Part shown: piece by piece, positions 6,268-10,780 of the stretch
Layout: every line of letters starts with the position of its first letter
How positions within the stretch are numbered: the first letter of the stretch is position 1
Assembly: GCA_002316225.1 (NCBI GenBank)
Contig: DCDC01000051.1
Span: 1 to 10,780, forward strand
DNA: 10,780 nucleotides
Reading direction: 5' to 3'
Source: Firmicutes bacterium UBA1065
Lineage (GTDB): Bacteria; Bacillota; Clostridia; Tissierellales; Sedimentibacteraceae
Translations under genes and position numbers: made by a program
The notes under the pieces: model-generated
What the model saw: the letters and a program-made list of their open reading frames with translations, nothing else
What the model was told of the DNA's origin: nothing
Databases searched by the model: none

Positions 6268-8958
6268 ATGGAATGGTACAACAAAAGCAAAGAAGAAGTA
6301 CTTGCTGAATTCGGTACTGATGAAATTCAGGGGCTGAGCGAGCAGGAAGCAGCCGCAAGACTTGAAAAGTACGGCAAAAACGAACTGGAAGCACAAGCGA
6401 AGAAAAGCTTTGTCAAAAAGCTTTTGGAACAATTTGCGGACTTTTTGATCATTATTTTAATTGCTGCTGCCATTGTATCAGCAGCAGTCGGAGAAGTATC
6501 GGATTCAATCGTTATATTAGCGATCGTTGTAATTAACGCGTTATTGGGGATCTATCAGGAAGGAAAGGCGGAAAAGTCAGTAGAAGCCCTGCAAAAAATG
6601 AGTGCGCCCAATGCCAAGGTCATAAGGGAAGGCAGGCAAATGGAAGTACCTGCGGCAAATGTCGTACCCGGAGACATAGTGGTTTTGGAGACGGGAGATA
6701 TTATACCTGCAGATGTAAGGCTGATAGAAAGCTCCAACCTTAAGATTGAAGAAGCAGCCCTGACAGGAGAATCAGTACCGGTTGAAAAGGATGCAAAAGA
6801 AATTATAGAAGGTAAAGTAGGCATCGGCGACAGGCATAACATGGGATTTTCAAGTACCATTGTTTCATACGGCAGGGGAAAAGGCCTGGTTGTCGCAACC
6901 GGACACAATACAGAAATCGGGGAAATAGCAATTACTATCCAGTCATACGAAGAAGAGCAGACACCCCTCCAGGTAAAACTTAACCAGTTGGGAAAAGTAC
7001 TTGGAACAGCATGTTTAGCAATCTGCTTAATTGTATTCGGAGTGGGCCTCCTGCAGGGAAGAGAAATACTGAATATGCTCCTTACTTCAATAAGCTTGGC
7101 TGTTGCCGCCATACCGGAAGGCTTACCGGCCATAGTAACAATAGTATTGGCAATAGGCATGAACAGGATGGCTGCCCGAAACGCCATAGTAAAAAAACTA
7201 TTGGCAGTTGAAACCCTGGGAGCAACAACGGTAATATGCTCAGATAAAACCGGTACCCTGACCCAGAATGAAATGACCGTAGTTAAAGCCTACGTTGATG
7301 ATAAAATACTGGATGTTACAGGGGGCGGATATGAGCCTGTCGGTGATGTAAAATTAGACGGAAATAAAATCAGCATAGATTCGCTTCCCGATTTGGAAAC
7401 ATTTGTGGCAGCAGGAGCATTGGCAAATGATGCCCTCCTGGACAATTCATCAGGCATGTGGAAGATAGCCGGAGACCCGACCGAAGGAGCTATCATCACC
7501 TTTGCGGGCAAGTTTGGCAAAACAAGGGAAGAATTGAACAAAAAATTCCCCCGTGTAGAAGAACTGCCCTTTGACTCGGCAAGGAAAATGATGAGCACCT
7601 TCCACGCAAACTACATACCCGGAAAGATAGTTTCCTTTACAAAGGGAGCTCCTGATGTAGTTATTAGCAGGTGTACAAAGATTGCATTAAACGGAGAAAT
7701 AAGAGACTTTACGGAAGATCTGAAAAACAAGGTGCTGGCTGTAAACACCGAGTTTGCCAAGTCAGCCCTTAGAGTATTATCCGCTGCATACAAGGTATGG
7801 GACGAAGTGCCCGAGGAAAACAAGTCCGAAGTAGTGGAAAATGATATGATATTCTTAGGTCTTGTAGGTATGATTGACCCGGCAAGACCGGAAGTAAAAG
7901 ACTCAATCAGGCAATGCAAGGCTGCCGGAATCGAAGCGGTAATGATTACCGGAGACTACAAGGAAACGGCATATGCCATAGCAGAACAATTAGGGATGGC
8001 AGACTCCCATGACCAGGCAATGATGGGGGCTGAACTTGATAAATTCTCCGATGAAGAAATGAGGGAAGTAGTAAAGAAAACAAGGGTATATGCCCGTGTA
8101 TCGCCCCAGCATAAGGTAAGAATAGTAACGGCATTGAAAGAGAACGGGAACATAACTGCAATGACCGGGGACGGGGTAAACGACGCCATGGCCCTCAAGA
8201 AAGCCGATATAGGAGTGGCTATGGGCATAACCGGAACAGACGTTGCAAAGAATACGGCAGAGGTAATCTTGACCGATGATAACTTTGCAACCATAGTAAA
8301 TGCAGTGGAGGAAGGAAGAATCATATTCAGCAACATCAAGAAGTTCGTATTCTTCCTGTTAAGCTGTAACATAGGTGAAATCCTCCTGGTATTCATCAGC
8401 ATATTATTGGGATGGGAAGTACCCCTCCTGCCGATACAGCTATTGTGGCTGAATCTTGTAACGGACAGTTTCCCGGCCTTGGCATTAGGAGTAGAACCGG
8501 CAGAACCAAATATTATGAATCAGAAGCCGAGAGATACCAAGGAAGGCATACTTGACAAGGCAATGTATGGCGGAATCATCTTCCAGGCCATTGCAATAGC
8601 CGGTGCATGTTTGACGGCATATTACTTGGGAGTGCAGAAATATGGACTTACAAACGGGCTGGAAAAGATAAGAACTATCGTGTTTACAACCATGATTACT
8701 GCAGAGCTGTTAAGAGCATTTTCCTCAAGGTCAGAAAATTACACCTTATTCAAAATCGGGTTCTTCTCAAACAAAGCAATGAACAGGGCAGTTTTGGTAT
8801 CCTTTGCTTTGACCTTAATAGTTCTGTACATTCCGGCATTAAATGGTGTATTCCACACTGTTCCCTTATCCTTGGCTGATTGGCAAAATGTGTTGTTATT
8901 ATCCTTCATACCATTGATAATGGGAGAAACATATAAAAAGATATTCAAGAACAAGTAA
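6268..8958 (+). CDS. P-type Ca2+-transporting ATPase (P2A, SERCA-like)
   Basis: An 896-residue ion pump of the inner membrane that exports Ca2+ using ATP, like B. subtilis YloB and cyanobacterial PacL. In order: N-terminal cation-ATPase domain (about 1-60), M1-M2 (57-97), actuator domain with LTGES (165-169), M3-M4 with VAAIPEGLP (279-287), phosphorylation site CSDKTGT (D326), nucleotide domain with KGAP (K459), hinge TGDGVND (D635, D639), and M5-M10. Residues that bind Ca2+ in SERCA have matches in M4 (E284), M5 (N701 and E704 in NIGE) and M6 (N729, T732 and D733 in NLVTD). This supports calcium rather than Na/K or proton specificity. AAAGGAG (6254-6260) precedes the ATG by seven bases. The gene has its own promoter candidate and a hairpin after the stop, so it is probably monocistronic. 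Manganese transport is a possible side activity. Confidence 0.95.
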   Translation: MEWYNKSKEEVLAEFGTDEIQGLSEQEAAARLEKYGKNELEAQAKKSFVKKLLEQFADFLIIILIAAAIVSAAVGEVSDSIVILAIVVINALLGIYQEGKAEKSVEALQKMSAPNAKVIREGRQMEVPAANVVPGDIVVLETGDIIPADVRLIESSNLKIEEAALTGESVPVEKDAKEIIEGKVGIGDRHNMGFSSTIVSYGRGKGLVVATGHNTEIGEIAITIQSYEEEQTPLQVKLNQLGKVLGTACLAICLIVFGVGLLQGREILNMLLTSISLAVAAIPEGLPAIVTIVLAIGMNRMAARNAIVKKLLAVETLGATTVICSDKTGTLTQNEMTVVKAYVDDKILDVTGGGYEPVGDVKLDGNKISIDSLPDLETFVAAGALANDALLDNSSGMWKIAGDPTEGAIITFAGKFGKTREELNKKFPRVEELPFDSARKMMSTFHANYIPGKIVSFTKGAPDVVISRCTKIALNGEIRDFTEDLKNKVLAVNTEFAKSALRVLSAAYKVWDEVPEENKSEVVENDMIFLGLVGMIDPARPEVKDSIRQCKAAGIEAVMITGDYKETAYAIAEQLGMADSHDQAMMGAELDKFSDEEMREVVKKTRVYARVSPQHKVRIVTALKENGNITAMTGDGVNDAMALKKADIGVAMGITGTDVAKNTAEVILTDDNFATIVNAVEEGRIIFSNIKKFVFFLLSCNIGEILLVFISILLGWEVPLLPIQLLWLNLVTDSFPALALGVEPAEPNIMNQKPRDTKEGILDKAMYGGIIFQAIAIAGACLTAYYLGVQKYGLTNGLEKIRTIVFTTMITAELLRAFSSRSENYTLFKIGFFSNKAMNRAVLVSFALTLIVLYIPALNGVFHTVPLSLADWQNVLLLSFIPLIMGETYKKIFKNK

Positions 8959-9229
8959 ACAATAAGAAAACAGTCGTTAAGCTCGTCCAATACAATATGG
9001 ACGAGCTTTATAGTTTACAAACAATATAAAGATACGACAATCTTTTCTGGGCTTTCAAATTTAACAAAATAACCCTTATCTTGTGCATGATAATCGGAAA
9101 ATTGGAAGTGCTGCCTGTAATAGCATTAGTTTCGCCTTCCATGTGGAACAAGCAGTAAAGATTAGCTTATTGGTATAAAGTTATATAGAGGTTTTCTCCC
9201 TTGCTTGTGATTTTAACGATTATTATTCA
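8959..9229. other. Non-coding stretch between the Ca2+ ATPase gene and the activase fragment
   Basis: Apart from the hairpin at 8979-9008 I see no gene or RNA here. A complete HgdC-type activase would need about 300 bases of coding sequence in this position. None of the frames I read gives the expected DVGSTTSK or ATGYGR motifs. The frame continuous with the activase is open only from 9179. The next frame reads TIII just before 9228, faintly like the end of the usual strand before DIGGQD, so a short indel near 9228-9232 is possible on top of a larger loss. Confidence 0.5.
8979..9008 (+). terminator. Hairpin terminator after the Ca2+ ATPase gene
   Basis: AAGCTCGTCCA (8979-8989) and TGGACGAGCTT (8998-9008) form a perfect 11-bp stem with an 8-base loop, starting 20 bases after the stop. 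The tail is TATAGTTT rather than a clean T-run, so efficiency is uncertain. Confidence 0.6.
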
Positions 9230-9715
9230 GATGGCGGGCAAGACGTGAAAGCCATATCCATTAATGAATCAGGCATGGTTTTGAATTTTTACATGAATGA
9301 CAAGTGTGCCGCCGGAACGGGCAGGTTCCTTGAAGTAATGGCCCGTATTTTGGGAGTAAGGATAGATGAACTTGAAAAATTAGATGAAAAAGCTAAAAGT
9401 CCCGTTACTGTCAGCAGCACCTGCACTGTTTTTGCGGAATCCGAAGTTATATCTCTCTTGTCACAAGAAACCAAGATAGAAGACATAACCCGCGGAATTC
9501 ATAATTCCATTGTTACCAGAGCCCTTGCCCTCTTGTATAAAACTAATATGGAGGAAGATTTTACTTTAACGGGAGGAGTAGCCCAGAACAAGGGTGTTAT
9601 TCGTGCCTTGGAAAGGGCTTTAAACAAAAAAATTTATATTGCCGAAAGACCACAGCTCATAGGTGCGATAGGAGCTGCAATATTTGCTTATGAAGCTAAA
9701 GAAGAGAGGGGATAA
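9230..9715 (+). pseudogene. hgdC: 2-hydroxyacyl-CoA dehydratase activase (HgdC/HadI type), N-terminally truncated
   Basis: The intact family member is an ATP-driven, homodimeric Fe-S protein of about 260 residues that passes one electron to the 2-hydroxyacyl-CoA dehydratase. Here only the C-terminal 60 percent remains. Homology begins at DGGQDV (9230), the second phosphate motif, and runs to the normal C-terminus. The first open start is GTG 9245, giving 156 residues, but it lies inside that motif and has no ribosome binding site. The two cluster cysteines are present, in DKCAAGTGRF (C21 from the GTG) and SSTCTVFAES (C60), at the family spacing of 39. TGGVAQNKG (109-117) and GAIGAAIFAYEA (140-151) are also intact. 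The N-terminal DVGSTTSK nucleotide motif and about 100 residues are absent. The stop is one base before the start of hgdA. Non-function is inferred; an assembly error is an alternative. Confidence 0.75.
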
Positions 9716-9716
9716 A

Positions 9717-10709
9717 ATGAGTATTATAAACGAAAACATGACTTCAAAGGAAATGCTTGGCATATTGGTTGATAAAAACATGGAAGATGCCAGAAAAGCT
9801 AAAGCAAGGGGAGAATTAGTGTGTTGGTCAAGCTCCATAGCACCGTGCGAGTTTACCGAAACAATGGGTATTTGTACCATATATCCGGAAAATTACGCAG
9901 CAGTTTTAGCTGCTAAAAAGCTTGCTCCCGAATTCCTCGAGCATGCTGAAAGAAAAGGATATGCCAACGACATTTGCGGTTATGCAAGAATCAACTTAGG
10001 TTATATGGACCTAAAGAAAGAATTGGATGAAATTGAGTTCCCGCTGCCGGATTTAGTTTTACTCTGCAACAATATTTGTGAAACCTTGCTCAAATGGTAT
10101 GAAAACATAGCTTATGAGTTAAATATACCCTTGTTGATAGTCGATGTACCATATAACCATGGCGATGAAGTAACGGAAGAAAATATAAAATATGTAGAGT
10201 CCCAGTTGTATGATATAATCCACCAATTGGAATTAATCTGCAAAAAACCTTTTGATATGGATAAATTCCAGGAAGTTATGAAGATAGCTTCAGACAATGC
10301 TACTGCCTGGTATGGAGCAACAAGCCTTTGCTCTGCGGTACCCTCACCCTTAAGCGGATTTGACATGTTTAACTACATGGCCCTGATAGTTTGCATGAGG
10401 GGCAAAAAGGAATGCGGGGTTACCTTCAAAAAATTAAAAGCAGAGTTAGAAGAAAAAATTAAAAGAGGAGAAGGCGGTTTGAAGGGAGTAGAAGAAAAGC
10501 ACAGAATTATGTGGGACGGAATTGCATGCTGGCCCTATTTATCACATACTTATAAGGTTTTAAAAAACAAGGGGGCAAATATGACAGGCTCTACATACCC
10601 GTCGGCCTGGGCCTTGGAATATACACCCGGCAACTTGTATGAAATGGCAAAAGCATATACCGGTATGGGAAACAATTTATCATTAAAGGGACAGACAGAT
10701 TTAAAATAA
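9717..10709 (+). CDS. hgdA: 2-hydroxyacyl-CoA dehydratase alpha subunit (HgdA-like), C-terminally truncated
   Basis: Resembles HgdA of 2-hydroxyglutaryl-CoA dehydratase, the Fe-S subunit that with HgdB removes water from a 2-hydroxyacyl-CoA in amino-acid fermentation. Family blocks are VCWSSSIAPCEF (35-46), NDICGYARINLGYMD (84-98), LLCNNICETLLKWYENIA (115-132), PLLIVDVPYN (138-147), HRIMWDGIACWP (262-273) and GSTYPSAWALEY (291-302). The protein stops at residue 330, whereas homologues are about 400-480. The missing ~95 residues normally include YNRSCK, whose cysteine is expected to be the third cluster ligand, and the GFDGDQADPR block. C87 and C117/C121, the other expected ligands, are present. 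The start is ATG 9717 with AGAGGGG (9705-9711) upstream; an in-frame TTG at 9684 lies inside hgdC. The substrate (2-hydroxyglutaryl, phenyllactyl or 2-hydroxyisocaproyl) cannot be decided. The product is probably non-functional. Confidence 0.8.
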   Translation: MSIINENMTSKEMLGILVDKNMEDARKAKARGELVCWSSSIAPCEFTETMGICTIYPENYAAVLAAKKLAPEFLEHAERKGYANDICGYARINLGYMDLKKELDEIEFPLPDLVLLCNNICETLLKWYENIAYELNIPLLIVDVPYNHGDEVTEENIKYVESQLYDIIHQLELICKKPFDMDKFQEVMKIASDNATAWYGATSLCSAVPSPLSGFDMFNYMALIVCMRGKKECGVTFKKLKAELEEKIKRGEGGLKGVEEKHRIMWDGIACWPYLSHTYKVLKNKGANMTGSTYPSAWALEYTPGNLYEMAKAYTGMGNNLSLKGQTDLK

Positions 10710-10730
10710 TTAAAATATCAAAGGGGTAAA

Positions 10731-10760
10731 AAAGAGGTAAATATCAAAATTCACCTCTTT
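10731..10760. terminator. Hairpin after truncated hgdA, better oriented as a minus-strand terminator
   Basis: AAAGAGGT (10731-10738) pairs with ACCTCTTT (10753-10760), extended after one mismatch by three more pairs. Read on the minus strand, the second arm runs into six T residues (complement of 10728-10733). On the plus strand only TTT precedes a G. It therefore probably ends a gene coming from beyond the window as well as, or instead of, hgdA. A second small stem TACAAT/ATTGTA follows at 10762-10777. Confidence 0.6.
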
Positions 10761-10780
10761 GTACAATTAATATTGTATTA

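Noticed and set aside
6555..7187. 210-codon minus-strand frame inside the Ca2+ ATPase gene
   Set aside because: It is a shadow of a strongly conserved P-type ATPase region and resembles no known family.
8739..8990. 83-codon minus-strand frame overlapping the ATPase gene end and its terminator
   Set aside because: It overlaps conserved transmembrane coding sequence and its start lies within the terminator stem.
9684..9716. TTG start at 9684 for the HgdA-like protein, adding eleven residues
   Set aside because: It lies inside hgdC, has no ribosome binding site, and the ATG at 9717 has AGAGGGG at proper spacing and matches the family N-terminus.
1..10780. CRISPR array, insertion sequence, phage genes, tRNA or rRNA genes
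   Set aside because: No regularly spaced direct repeats, transposase motifs, phage structural genes or tRNA/rRNA-like sequences were seen on either strand, although the damaged hgd locus made a mobile element worth looking for.

Overview
The window looks like chromosomal DNA from a low-GC, strictly anaerobic, amino-acid-fermenting Firmicute (Clostridia/Tissierellia type). The basis is AT-rich intergenic DNA, strong GGAGG-type ribosome binding sites, an oxygen-sensitive two-subunit Fe-S fumarase, a clostridial-type NAD glutamate dehydrogenase, a YtvI-like membrane protein typical of spore formers, and remnants of a 2-hydroxyacyl-CoA dehydratase system. Genus and species cannot be fixed from the sequence alone.

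Layout. (1) 1-528 is the C-terminal part of an HD-GYP c-di-GMP phosphodiesterase-like protein that starts before the window. (2) 674-1939 is a glutamate dehydrogenase gene with two tandem sigma-A-like promoters; an inverted repeat overlaps the second. (3) Its transcript converges on a minus-strand YtvI/AI-2E family membrane protein gene (2009-3082), and the two share a bidirectional terminator. (4) A 345-base divergent spacer follows (3083-3427). It holds a near-consensus promoter for ytvI, two compact dyad sequences about three helical turns apart, and a candidate promoter for the next operon. (5) 3428-6023 is a tight operon for fumarase alpha, fumarase beta and malic enzyme. (6) 6024-6267 holds a long imperfect hairpin, a TTGACA promoter and a terminator-like hairpin in the leader of a P-type Ca2+ ATPase gene (6268-8958). 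(7) 9230-10709 holds an activase fragment and a dehydratase alpha subunit of the HgdC/HgdA type.

How the genes work together. Glutamate dehydrogenase releases ammonium and NADH from glutamate. The fumarase-malic enzyme operon would take fumarate through malate to pyruvate, CO2 and reduced cofactor. A complete HgdC-HgdA-HgdB system would dehydrate a 2-hydroxyacyl-CoA made from an amino acid. The copy here is damaged at both ends. The activase lacks its N-terminal ~100 residues, including the first nucleotide-binding motif. HgdA lacks its C-terminal ~95 residues, including the expected third Fe-S cysteine. No HgdB follows; instead there is a hairpin better suited to ending a gene arriving from the other side.

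No wholly new system was found. The items most worth checking are the doubly truncated dehydratase locus, the paired dyads between ytvI and the fumarase operon, and the hairpin-bearing leader of the Ca2+ ATPase.
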